Positions 21,561 through 33,267 of a stretch of DNA of 64,000 nucleotides are shown in pieces. Below the pieces are notes generated by a model. That model saw nothing but the letters and a program-made list of their open reading frames with translations, did not search any database and was not told where the DNA came from. The position numbers were made by a program, and so were the translations under genes. Every line of letters starts with the position of its first letter. Within the stretch, counting starts at the first letter, position 1. This DNA is from Siderastrea radians. Taxonomy: Eukaryota; Cnidaria; Anthozoa; Scleractinia; Rhizangiidae. The stretch covers positions 14,052,057-14,116,056 of the forward strand of contig OZ024898.1 in the NCBI GenBank assembly GCA_964017195.1, read 5' to 3'.

Positions 21561-22617
21561 CGGACTATTTATGCCCTAGAATTTATCAGCCTACTTAATT
21601 TATTCAAAATGACATTGTGAGGCTTAAAGCTGATTTTAATCAGGAGCAAATTAACATGTTTGATTTGCTCCTTAACACAGTTGGGCTGATGTTATTGGTG
21701 CCGCCATATCAAAGCGTGCAAATCTAAAATACAGATCCTCAAGCTGAATAACAATTTAATTGAAAGCTATGTGCTTTCTTAATGCTGTGTAGAACACTAC
21801 CTTCTGATCTAGTAAGTGTATATAAATTATCTTAAATTACACAACATTAGTTCAGAACTATATAACTGGATGCAAATTCACAGCAAGTTTGTTCAGCAGT
21901 GGATGATACTGACATTCAAGTAATAATCCCCTTCGCTGTATTTTGAGAGGTAACTTGTACAATCAGAATTTTGGATTCTGTACTGAGCAGACAACAGATT
22001 TTTAAATACACTTTTAAATACACTTAAATACACTTTCTCCGGACACTGGTCTGTCAGGCTGAATCAGTACAGTCTTATGTTAAGATAATTATTTACAAGA
22101 CGTAATTCTCAAAATTGTTATCATGTACAAATACAAAATAAATACCGGTATGTCTTAAGTGTAGATGAAAAGTGTATAATTAAATTGATAGTTTGTTTAT
22201 CCAAGTAATGCTTATAAAAAGTACATTTATTTATAATCGAATGATAACAAAAAATGGCAACTCCACAGCTGAGTTTATAATAATATATCTCGCTTGACTG
22301 AATTAAATTATTTTAACTTACAGGAACATTTTCCTACTCTCCCCTTGTCTCAGCAATTCAAGTTACTCTGACTTAAAAGAACAGGCTACAGGTCATATGC
22401 TTTACATGAAAATTCATAATTTTTATCTTGAAACAAGTGTGGATTTTTCCACATATCACCTATAACATGAACCATTATAGGGTCTGACTCCTGCAGGATT
22501 TATTCTGGAAGCTAGCTTATTCAGGCTCAGTTGGCAACAAATTCAAAGATTTCTGGGAGTCCATTTCTACAAAAGGTGGCCCAAGAAATCAGGATGAACT
22601 TCTGTCTCAGTCACCGT

Positions 22618-22860
22618 TAATCCCCGTCCCGCCCTGTCCCGCCTCTGTGCATTTTTTCGTTTGCCAAATATTGAGTAATGTTACATAATTTTCCCATTTC
22701 TCCCGCTTCACGCCACCTTGGGAATCCCACTTCCCGCCCCCTCTTCTCCCGCCTCCCAAACACCTCCCGCCCCCTTTTCTCCCGGCCTCCCACCCCCTTT
22801 TCTCCCGGCCTCCCACCCCCCTGTCTCCCTCCACCTTACAGGCTGCCGAGGTTAAATTGG
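22618..22860 (-). repeat. GGGAGGCGGGAG-type repeat family, copy 1
   Basis: Reverse-complement relative of 31977-32240 and 36195-36420: CCCGCCCCCTTTTCTCCCGG units followed on the other side by ATTTTTCGTTTGCCAAATAT-like sequence. Confidence 0.7.
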
Positions 22861-23425
22861 TGGGGTAAAAGAAATACTTCAAGGCATCAATTAATTTCAG
22901 TGCATAATAAATGTTCCAGTGGTTGACTAAATTTGAATGAGACTACTTCAACATTTTATTGTAACTTATTACACATTATATTTGCCACTCTTTAATTTTG
23001 CGACTTGGGGATGGTCATATTTCGTGACTCTTTACTTAACGATTTTGTTAACTTTGAAGAAACTGAGTCACTTTATTTACATCGATAAATCTATCACCAA
23101 ATAATTCGCAACTTTCGTGACATCAAATGTTCGCAATTTTCAGAAAATCGCAAAATTAAAGTGTCGCAAAAATAGAGTGCAATAAGGTAGTTAAAGAATT
23201 ATTGCAGAATGATTTCACATGATCAACATGATCATCTCCATCTGAAACCATAGTCTCTCTGTGAGGAACAATTGAGCTTCCCAGATAAAATTTTATGCGC
23301 TATGTTTGACATACTTGGTGCAACTTTTATACACCAATATGTTTTCAATTGTAACAATACTGCAATGCTCCACTCCAGAATAAACCCTGCTCTTAGAGTA
23401 ATGGGTTGAAATGAAATATTTTAAA

Positions 23426-26400
23426 TTATATACAATTAATTCTCATATTTTTTAATAAGCTGTGTTCCTTTGATACCTGTTGTGTACCATATTTTCCCCA
23501 TAATCTCAGAGGAATCACTATGGCAGTGATATTGTCCTCTGAACCATACTGAAGTGCACATGAAGTCAGTACATTCGCAGCATACTCAGCATCAGGGCAA
23601 GTCTGTACAAGATCAGTTATTTCCTTTTCAGACATGACATGAGACACACCGTCAGTGTGTAGCACAATAAAAGCATCAGTCTGAAGGTCCAGTTTAAGCT
23701 GCTGTATTTCAGGAGTTGCAATGACACCATAAGGTTTCAGGTGGAAGTCTCCTATGGACCGCGTCATTGAGAGTCTTCCGTTGACCCTTGCGTCAATTAA
23801 CCCCCAGTCAATCCAGCCATTAAATGATTTAATTCTCTGTTGTTCGTCCGCTCTTGTTGGGTGATGTGCGTGTGTTAGTGGGACAGCATCACCGAGTCGG
23901 CAAATTAATGCACCACTGTCACCAACGTTTGCCACAGCAAGATCTGTACCATCTCTTAAGAGTGCAACTGTGGCTGTTGTACCACAGTGCAGTACACCAT
24001 CTTCGTGGCCTAACAAAATGTAGAAAAACTTGCAGTTAACAGAAACAACTTGTTAACAGAGACTAAGGGGCTGATTACATGAGGCGGGCTGGCCCGGTTA
24101 ACTGGGCTGGCTCGGTTTGCCAGGATCTCGGCACGTCTGTGAAACACACTAAAAATCAACTTCGCGATTACACGGAAAAATCTCAGCCCGGGTAGCTGGG
24201 CTGAAAACATACCATGTAATCGCGATTGCTGGAAAAGCCCGGCCAGCCAGGCCAACACTTTCCCCTCACTAAACTTCGTTTCAGAGAAAAATGGCTCACT
24301 AGAAGATCGATATTTCTCTCTATATATAACACATAAAGGTTTATCAGACCATAAAGCTACATAAAACTGAAAATTATACACCAAAATGATGGATTAGTGA
24401 AAGTAATAGCACTCAAAATCGTGCTCTTTGATGTAGCCATCTTTTCACACGACGGCTTCTAAATTTAGTCACAGGCGGGCCAGCCCACCTCATGTAATCC
24501 CGGGCTGAGCAGTCATCTTGGTAGACCTAGCCAGCCCTGCTACCAAACCAGCCCGGCTCATGTAATTGGCCCCTAAATATAAGTTTGGCAGACGCAAGTC
24601 CTTGTTAACCGGCCGTCGCCATGGCGACCGCCGGTTTATAAAATGGACACGGTTTTTGGTGAAAGCAAGTTGGCTTAACATACAAAGAAAGTGCTGTAAA
24701 GCTTGTGGTACGGGTACTCAAGAGCGGTACTGTCTTATATAAGACGCATGCGCATATAAGTCTTGTGAATGTTACCTTCGTATGTTTTTGTCGTTTAATT
24801 TACAGTATTTAAATATGAACGGCGAAGGGTTGTTAAGATTGGGTTTTTTTGTATTTGTCTTGTTTTTTAACGGCTAGGGAGAAACGAGACTCAAACGAAG
24901 CACGTGTATGTTATTGTTTATGTGTCCCGGAGTCCCAGACATGCGGTACGCTTAGCGGCGCGAAAGATTTCGCTCGATTTATTTCACTTAAATGAGGAAC
25001 AATGGCAAAGCACAGTCCATCAGTCACATTATTAAAGAACCGACATTCACCTGTTCTGTGTTGCTGTACTTCCACCAACATATTAAACTCGGACAAATAC
25101 TTTTAATTAGTTGCGCTGACACGTGTGAGAAATGAACATGGTCACTCAGATGAGAAGAAATAATACCCGAAGTCTTAATTGGAAAAACGCATTATGTTTG
25201 TAAAAATAGTTCCACTCATTACGCTGAAGTCGATATCACATTTTAAATCTTCGAAGTAAACCAAAAAAGTCTGAAGGAAACTAAAACTTCGCGATCCGAA
25301 AGAAATTCGGCACGTCAATTCTAACCTGAGTAAACACAAATCTGCCGTATGCAAATTTGGTATGATTTGCTTGAATGACATTTTGTAACGCAATGCATGA
25401 GCAGTTCTCTAAGCCGTCAAGACAGCAAGCCCCGGGCAGCAAGCTGTGTCGAAAGGCGAATGTGTAGTTGAAATCATATGTCTATGCTATTTCTTCGAGT
25501 ATCCCTTTTTTGCTGGGAAATTAAACTGGTAAAGATGCAGGGATTCTTGATGACTTCACCCACGCGATGGCATGACCTCCTGCATGTGTAAGTCTTGTCT
25601 TGTCTTGCCTGTCAAAGAAGAGTTCGCGCAGTTTGCCACAATTATAGCTTTTGGACCTTTTTGTTTCTATTTCTTGGATGGAATAAAAAACTGAATTGAG
25701 TCAGTTCTGAGTTGAACCCGTATCACTGTATCTGAGACACGCTTAAAAAAATTGTTCATGTTTTGTCATGTGCCGGAGATCATGTTAAGCTGAGTCATCA
25801 GCGTTTAAACATTACGTCATCCAGTACCGCTATAGTCAAAATATTGTGTCACACAATCACACTTTTCGTCACGCCGGTTCGTAAAAAGAGAGGATCGCGC
25901 TAACATTTGTGAAACCTAGGGGTGGGGAGGGTCAGAATGGCCGGTTAAAATGCCCAATGGGCTTTCTTGTTTCTTACATAATTTTATGTTCGTCTACTCA
26001 TATGTGTTGCACTCTGTTCTATTCTATGGCTGTCCCTTGAATATCTGGAATATCTGGATTGTCTTTGGGGTTCAAAAATTGATACCAATCAAAGATGTAA
26101 ATATTTGTTTTGATTGTTGTCAACCGCCATTCAAGCGTGAAATACCAGCCAATTCGTCAACTAAATCCAACGGGGTCCTAATCTACTCGGCAAGTTCGCT
26201 TAGTAACGCTGGACATGGAAACCCTCTTCTTTTAGCAGAGCTGGTTATCTTGAACGTCATTGTTTTTCTCAAGTGTTCCAGAAAATGGAACACTTTCAAA
26301 ACACGCTGGAACGCACGCACTTGCATCAGAGGAAACGGATCTTTTGGCGGTCAACAGTTACAGGAAATATGTAAGCTTACAGACACTGATCTAAGAAATA

Positions 26401-27085
26401 TTAATAACCACAGACAGACAGTTAAGAAAGAAGAAAACAGTCAGCGATAGGAGTCCCAGTCATGAATAGAATGAAAGATTCGCTTCAAGCGACATCTTTT
26501 GTTTACCTCCATCAAACTCTGATCATAATTAAGACTTGAAGTTCTTACTATACCTCTTTCTATTAGCCACTGACAATACATTTCCAAATCCCTGTTGCAT
26601 TTTACAAAAGCCTTCACCAGAACACTTTGCATGTTTTTATCGTGGCTGTAAAAGTGCTGGACACAATCATGAAGATGTTCGCTTACGAAATCAACCGCTA
26701 TCGACCCGCCATGGCCGTCGAATACAGCGAAGTAGTACAAATCAGGTTCAAGTTCGATCAGTTTAAAGCTGTCCTCGTTCGCTTCTCTGTACCCTATGTA
26801 TGTGCTTTTTCCAACAGTATCCACTGAAACATTATGTAGAAACGATTTGGCTTCTGCGTCGTGCCAAGCGCCTAAATCGTCAAAAGGATTTGAAGCAACA
26901 TCTTTACCGCCAGTGTCACTCCATAGTCGAAGTGTCGTTGCATTGTTTGTGACAGATTCACTGGTAAAATGGCGCGGATATCTGTTCAGAATCGCAGCGA
27001 GTCGAATCCCATCCTTTCCTTTAATGACTTTAGACAGGGAACGCGCTCCAATTTGAGCAACACTAGAGAATTTTCGCCAAAACAT
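23426..27085 (-). CDS. PPM1K: Mitochondrial PP2C phosphatase PPM1K, two exons
   Basis: PPM1K (PP2Cm) dephosphorylates the E1-alpha subunit of the branched-chain 2-oxoacid dehydrogenase in the mitochondrial matrix and so switches on valine, leucine and isoleucine breakdown. Exon 1 is 27085-26554 and exon 2 is 24009-23426; the join is phase 1 with a GT donor and AG acceptor, giving 371 residues (human about 372). Residues 1-40 form an Arg/Lys-rich presequence (MFWRKFSSVAQIGARSLSK). PP2C motifs: NED at 103-105, FDGHGG with D123, GTTATVALLRDG at 187-198, VNGRLSMTRSIGD at 253-265, TDG with D297, SEDN with D336. The end LWGKYG matches the vertebrate end AWGKY. Odd point: the usual VGDSRA is VGDSGA here (Gly210). 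The intron (24010-26553) holds a Harbinger MITE. Confidence 0.9.
24067..24573. mobile_element. PIF/Harbinger-type MITE in the PPM1K intron
   Basis: Ends GGGGCTGATTACATGAGGCG and the complement ending CATGTAATTGGCCCC. TAA occurs on each side (24064-24066 and 24574-24576), the target duplication expected for Harbinger elements. The arms contain repeated GGGCTGG blocks. 507 bp, non-coding. Confidence 0.85.
24615..24628. promoter_or_regulatory. Palindromic X-box-like site in the PPM1K intron
   Basis: GTCGCCATGGCGAC, a perfect palindrome fitting the RFX X-box pattern, inside the larger palindrome-like CCGGCCGTC...GACCGCCGG. It may belong to a repeat rather than act as an enhancer. Confidence 0.3.
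25785..25880 (+). repeat. Relative of the 53-56 kb tandem unit
   Basis: GAGTCATCAGCGTTTAAACA...TTACGTCATCCAGTACCGC...TTCGTCACGCCGGTT matches the segment repeated at about 53530, 53800, 55205 and 55490. It shows that unit is a dispersed family, not local only. Confidence 0.65.
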
Positions 27086-28183
27086 TAAACAGCCTTTTCA
27101 CCCGCGTTCTGAGGAATGAATGTTATGCAAATCACCTAGTGAAAATACTCTGCGATTTACGCGAAGTATAGTCTTGTAAGGCGGTTCATGATTGGCTTCC
27201 ATTAGAAAACAAGCTGTGATTGGAGTATACTGAAGACAGCGCCCACGCCATGCCTCCGTGCACTTTTCCGCTTACTATAAACAAACAGAGAATGATGCAA
27301 TAGCGCACGTGATACATGATGTTGCATATTCGAGAGGCTGTATGAATACTAGTAGCACAAAGGCACGAGACAGTAAAGTATATTATGCGACACGGTTACA
27401 GTACGAATTTAAATGTGGTACGGTGGACACGACAAAATCGGGGCTCGATGGAGAAGCCATTCCCGGCCATTGTTTCTCGGCTAGGGCTCTGATTTAGCAA
27501 AATCAGCATCTTTGTCGTGAGAAAGGCTTCGGCCTCTGGCCTCCATGGCAAAAATCTCGAGGCTTCAGGCTTCCAACGAAAGACCCCCTGTCACTAGCCT
27601 TGCTGTCCATGACTTCCTGTTCCACTGTTAAAGTCACATAGACAAGGTCGACAAGTAGTACAAATCGTTTCGCTGCTGAAAACTACGTTTAAATCGTGTC
27701 CACCCTCTGTCATTCTCACTGGGTATATTTGCTTATGACGGTGAGAACTTGAATTCAATGAACTTGGTGAACGGCAGAAAAAGAGGGGAGGGGGTGTTTA
27801 ACTATAAATTTAGAGATAAGATAAGAAAACTTCATTTATACGCGGTTTTTCCATCAGCATTATGACTCATTATGAAATAACTATCTATCTTGAAAAAAGT
27901 TAAAGTCACTGACTCATACTTTTTTGATGGTACTATGAGTCAGTGGCAAACATTAACTTTGAGTCAGTGACAAACATTAAATTAACTTTTCTTCAACGAA
28001 GTCATCTCCTGACCACAACTATTCCATAGTTAACTATCTATCTACCAATTTACGATTATAAAAAAATAAAAAAGAATAAAATTTAAACAGTAAAATAAAA
28101 GATAAAGTTTAAGAAATGAAATAAAGAATAAAATTTAAAGCAATAGAGGCTGTTTTTCGTGGAGGCCATGTTTTAAATTTTAC
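27086..28183. other. PPM1K upstream region and intergenic stretch
   Basis: The promoter of PPM1K should lie in the first few hundred bases; I see no clear TATA box. From about 27890 to 27980 the phrase GAGTCAGTGACAAACATTAA and similar words recur. The rest is AT-rich, with no gene recognised. Confidence 0.4.
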
Positions 28184-30450
28184 TTAAAAACTGTTACTCA
28201 ATGTTGGCTTAATTCTGAGGGTAGGCTGTTCCACAACTGAGCTCTGCTGTATGAAAAACTTGTCTTTAGAATAATCAGTACGGAGTTGTGGAAGAGCTAG
28301 TTTGTTTTCAACATTCCTTAAGTGATAAGAATTAACGTTGTCGCGAAAGACAAAAGTTAATCTTAAATATTCTGGTGTCATCCCCTGTGTAAGGTTTATA
28401 CATCCTAATAGATTGCTTTTTTAATCTTTGATGACAGCGTTTTCGCCACCATAATGCCCGGAGCAAATCGTTCAAATTTCTATCGTAACTAGCAGACATC
28501 AAAATGCGGGCTGCGCGATTTTGAAGCTTTTAAAGCTTTTCAGAAAGGCCTTTGTTACAGTTTCTCCACACCGCATTACAATAATCGAAGTGAGGCTGAA
28601 CAAGGCTATTATAAAGTTTGATAATAATATTGATGTGGTATTCGCTCAACCCTTCATCTTTTTGGTCTTTCTGGGACGGTGGGGGGAATGCTGATTCGGC
28701 CCCCACCTCTTAACTCCGAGAATATTGAAGCTGTGACAACGAAACTTGGAGGGCAGATAGTAAGTCAAAATGTTTCCTTTGAGATCCGTAACATAAGCTG
28801 ATGACGTCATATGACGTAACAATTACGGCAGGGTCTAAAACGGCGACCATCTTGGATTTCTAGGATTTCTTCAAATTGCCAAAATTGACCAAAAAGTAGC
28901 CGAAATAAAAAACGAACACGAAAATGACGTAAAAATGTAAAACCTGCTTCAGAAAAGTTATATTTTTTTCATCAGAAGGTAGAAAAATTCTGAACAAAAA
29001 ACTGCCCGTCAAAAATTGGTTGTCATGGTAACGTCAAACTTGATGGACAAGCACTTGCTATGCCAAATTGTTGCCAGATAAATTTTAGATAAAGTCACTA
29101 AGTTTGGTGGGTTTAGCTTGCTTATAAAAAAGTTAGAAACGTGCAAAGTCAGTGCGTGCACAATCGGTTCTCTTGCCGTCTGAATAGGGTTAATTGCACC
29201 AATGGCTGAAGCAATGTTTTTGCAGATATTTTTTATATGACATTCCCAGTTTAAAGTTTGTTCTAGACTCTAAGACATTTAGCTGATGCTACCTGTTCTA
29301 CAGCCTTGTCATAATTTTATGTTTTGAGAAAGTCTTTCTGAAAGTTCCGATAACTTCTGCCTCGATGCATTTAGCATAAACTCAGTTTTTGTCAATTCCA
29401 AGGTAAGCTTGTTTTAGCTTGTTGGCTGATAACCATTTAACACTTGACCTAAATCAAAATTTTAGACAATGATTTACATGCTTAACATCTGCACTAGCAA
29501 ACATCAAGCCGGTGTCATCAGCGTACATCCTGGTTTGTGAAGACAGCAAGCAGTCTGGTAAGTCATTAATATCTAACAAAAAAAGGAGAGGTACTAGGAA
29601 TTGTTCCGTTAAGGTACACCGCATCTTAAGAATTTCGTGGTTGACTTGCAACAACTAATTCAAAATTAATATGTTGTGCATGACAAATTTGAGTTCGATT
29701 TCCTAAGTAAGAAGCAAACCATTTATAACTGGGCCGACGTATCCCACAGTATTGAAATTTACGTAGAAATTTAAAATATCGTGATCAACTGAAGCCTTTT
29801 TAAGGTCTAAAAAGACGACAGCGTTGACAAAGCCACGAGCAATGTTCATAGCCCAGTTAACTATCATTCGGTTCAAGAAGTGCCGTAACCGTGGAGTGTA
29901 GAGAAACCAGTTTGATGACGTGTGAGAAGACTATTCTTAATTAGTATAAATCTACTAGCGTTCTATCACTAATGCTGTTCTCTGATTGGCTACGCTACTC
30001 ACTATCTATTCTGTTGTAGATAGTGAGTAGAGTGTTTTTCGCGCGCGGTGTGACCTATTTATATTCTTTTTCAATAAAAACATGTAGTGTCTGCTGTTAA
30101 GGTTTGAACGTCTAGTAGATTTATACTAAAACAATTAGATTATTCGCTGTCGATTTCTATGCGTGATAGTTGATTCGGCCTTCGTCCTCATCAACTATCA
30201 CGCGATAGAAATCTCGAGCTCGTAATCTAATTGTTAATTAGATAGTCAGTATAACTGTAGATTGGGTAGATTATCCGTTCGAGAACTTTGGCCATCACTG
30301 GAATAACTGGAATTGGTCGGTTATTTGTCGGGTCAGTACGCTTCCCAAAATTATTCTAGCAGATTTCCATTTATCAGGGAAGATTCCAGTTATCAAGGAT
30401 TTAGGATAGCGGAACATTTAGAAGCTAGCAGAGTGCGAAAGACTTTTAAT
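28184..30450 (-). pseudogene. Broken non-LTR retrotransposon reverse transcriptase, copy A
   Basis: Pieces of one LINE reverse transcriptase read 5' to 3' on the minus strand: N-terminal fingers about 30400-29750, the catalytic box LLFLLDINDLPDC...RMYADDTGLMFAS at 29654-29454, and the thumb QPHFDYCNAVWRNCNKGLSE near 28620-28500. A premature stop follows, then KLQNRAARILMSASYDRNL and the C-terminal end near 28381-28184. Frameshifts, stops and two insertions (about 28645-29085 and 29945-30233) break it. The lineage resembles the CR1/L2-like RVT_1 group of anthozoans, though I cannot fix the clade. Confidence 0.8.
29945..30233. mobile_element. Paired hairpin insertion with 8-bp duplication, absent from copy B
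   Basis: TTAATTAG flanks the 289-bp insert (29937-29944 and 30234-30241). Copy B has the single uninterrupted TTAATTAG at 43128-43135. The insert is two adjacent hairpins: TATAAATCTACTAG...CTAGTAGATTTATA (to 30128) and CAATTAGATTA...TAATCTAATTG (30133-30233). An 8-bp duplication fits hAT-type elements. Confidence 0.85.
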
Positions 30451-31976
30451 TAAAGTATCCAACTATTTCTAAGCTGTTTGAAGTGGGTATGTTTGTACGA
30501 AAGCGTTTACTTAATTTATGTTGTGGGCCTGAGTCCACATGGCGCCGTTTGCTATCATGAGTCAATGTCTCTTGTTCGTTCATTGACCTTTCGTTCTTTG
30601 GGTAGAAGAGGGGAGGGGGTGGGGTTGAGAGCAGAGAAGGCATGCACTAAGCCACGGCATGAACTTATTTTTCTGTTTTTTGTTTTTGCTCTGTTCCTTT
30701 TTTTTTGTTCTTATGTCACTTCTTTTTAAGTTTGTCTCTAATTAGCATGTATGCTTAAGTATTTTGACACTTAATAAAGTCATTATTATTAACAATCCCA
30801 GAGGCGGATCGAGGGAAGGGCTCGGAGGGCGGACTTTTTTTTTTTATTCTGAAACAGTTTCAATCCGGTCTCCCACGTTAAACAAATTTCTGAATCCGCC
30901 CCTGAAGCGGGGAGGAGCGTTGCGTGATGATACTAAAAACGGCTGTGTCGAAGACCACTGAAGCTATGAGGTTTACACGAGAATTGACTAAATAATCAAG
31001 CAGACCTGTTTAGAGGGCGCTGCTAAACAGAGGAACACTTCTTGCTCAAGTGGGAATTAAAAAAAAAAAAAAGAAAAACGACACCAGAATTAACCATTAC
31101 ATTCCGGTGCCAATCCATTTTATTCTGGTACACTCATTCCAGTTAATTCTGGTACCATTCCGATGTAAGGGATTTGTACCACCCCCTTCCCCCAGAATTG
31201 GTCCCTCGGTCCAAATTTGCTAGCGAAAATGGACCCCCAATTCCGCTAGCAGATACGGACCCCCTGTAAAAACTTACAGTACCCCAACTTCAAGAGAAAA
31301 TTTGGCTATTTGCATGAAACCACCGAAATGAGACTTTCGCTTTTTAGCGCTGTCAACAAAACATTTCTTTTGGCTTTAAAACTACGGTAATTGTAAACGG
31401 CAGATTTTTTTACCCTGTTGCCGCGCTTTAAAACCAAAAATTAAATGTGTATCTTTGTGCTGAATACGTACCCAGGGCCGTAGCCAGAAAAAAATCATGA
31501 CTGAGGCAATGTCCATAGTTAAATTCTCTTCCTAGGTATTTAGGGTGTTAAACAAAAAAAGTCACTGACAAAACGAAAACAATGACTGAGGCAAGTGCCT
31601 CAGTTTGCCTCATACTGGCTATGGCCCTGGTACCGCGAGACTAATGACCTTTTTCCCCAAACTTGCCGTTTTGAAGCAAATTATTGCCTTATTGAAGTGG
31701 GTCCACATCTGCGAGAGGGGGTCCATATCTTCTACTGGAATTGGACCGGGGGGGGGGGGTCAAAATCCCGATATGGTCCGGGGGTGCAAATCCGCCGTGA
31801 CACCTGCTCATTCCAGTATATTTCATTCCTGTGTTTAGTAACCTACTACAGACAGGTTATCCTACAAGGGATACAAAGAATATATTTTGCAATTTGGTAG
31901 ACAGACCTTAATCTCCAAACTTTTTGGAAATTTAACTTTTCATAACAACAGAAAAGCAAAACGGTGTCCCTGTTGA

Positions 31977-32240
31977 GTGGGGGGGACAGGGGGCTGGAGA
32001 CCGGGCGAAAAGGGGGCGGGAGGTGTACGGGAGGCGGGAGAAGAGGGGGCGGGAAGCGGGATTTCCAAGGTGGCGGGAAGCGGGAGCAAAAGGGAAAAAT
32101 TACGCAACATTGCACAATATTTTGCAATCGAAAAATGCAAAGGGCTGGGAGCCAAAAAATACGGGCGGGAATTGGGATTAAAGGGTACGGGAAGCCGGAG
32201 GCTTAAACCCCCCTGCCCCCCCCCCCCCCCCCCCCCCCCA
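31977..32240 (+). mobile_element. G-rich mobile repeat, copy 2, with 7-bp duplication
   Basis: Starts TGGGGGGGACAGGGGGCTGG, has GGGCGGGAGGTGTACGGGAG units, then AAAAATTACGCAACATTGCA, and ends in a run of about 25 C. CTGTTGA flanks it (31970-31976 and 32241-32247). Copy B has a single CTGTTGA at 44567-44573 with no insert. Confidence 0.85.
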
Positions 32241-33267
32241 CTGTTGAAAACCGATCAATGCCGAACGTAAACCAAGAGTGGACTTATCGGTAACGTAAAC
32301 GAAGAGAGCACTTGTTCGGCACTTTATACGACTACATTTTGCCTGTTGGTAGAAGTATCTGTGTGTGAAAAGGGGTGGATGCAGAAATTTTTCATTGGAA
32401 ATTTCTACGGTTGACGCTAAGGGAAAATAATTTACAGTTTTACCCTCTCTTATGGTTGTGTGTTGTCTATGAAATTGTTTTCTCAACATTGTTCGTGGAT
32501 ATTGCGCTAACTGTTTGCATGTAGCCGGTTGAATAGCATTTCGAAGAGCACAACTCTTTACACAGGTTTCTTTTGTGTTTTTGCATTAAAAATGTAAATT
32601 TGTTACTTTCACCAACACAAATGTGTCCTGGCAAGCTCTATGAAATGCTGATCAGTCATTCGACTTGAGCTTTTGGAAGCCAAAGTTTAAAGAATTAACA
32701 CTCAAGTTCAACATAAACATTTTCCACTGAGATTTTCTAGTAAAACAGTTCACACTGTATCGTTTTATAACACGAATACATTTGATGGTTCAAAGATTCC
32801 AAAGACAAGTTCAGGTATCCAAGAAGAAGAGACTGTGAGCTGTGAGCTGATGGCAAAACCGCGAGAACGTTTAAGTTGCCTTCATCCTATTTCTTCTCTA
32901 TTGTTGTGTTGGCAGCTCTGCAGCTCAATTTTTGTCTTTGTTCAAACAATAATGTCAGCTACATCAGCCAAAACAGCCAGGCTACATTAGTATTGCATGT
33001 CATTTATCTATTTATTATAAATACCATAAGTTGCAACAAAGTGTACAACCAAAGAAAAATAAACACCAGTGCAGGCTGCGCTCAAAATTTCACAGTCGCC
33101 TCGGTAACAGTGTTTCATTTTCTGCTGACAATTTGTCAGCCGTATCATCCTCCAATATATTTGCTAAAATTAATGTAATTACCCCGAGCAGAGAAAACTC
33201 CACCAAGGCTGTGATACACAGCTCTGCCTCCTCAGATAATTGTTTTGCAGTAATCCATGTGTTAAAC

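Larger units (their letters stand above)
18831..23425. other. Intergenic stretch rich in repeats, no recognised gene
   Basis: Contains the 20035-20569 element, the 21236-21560 and 22618-22860 G/C-rich repeats, and a probable inverted-repeat element near 22980-23195 (TTTAATTTTGCGAC arms). No frame looks like a real protein. Confidence 0.5.

Noticed and set aside
25950..26450. 166-codon plus-strand frame inside the PPM1K intron
   Set aside because: Starts without context, has no recognisable domain, and lies antisense in an intron.
26441..26553. Last 37 codons of the open frame of PPM1K exon 1
   Set aside because: They follow a GT donor in the right phase and have no counterpart in PPM1K; joining to 24009 restores the family sequence.
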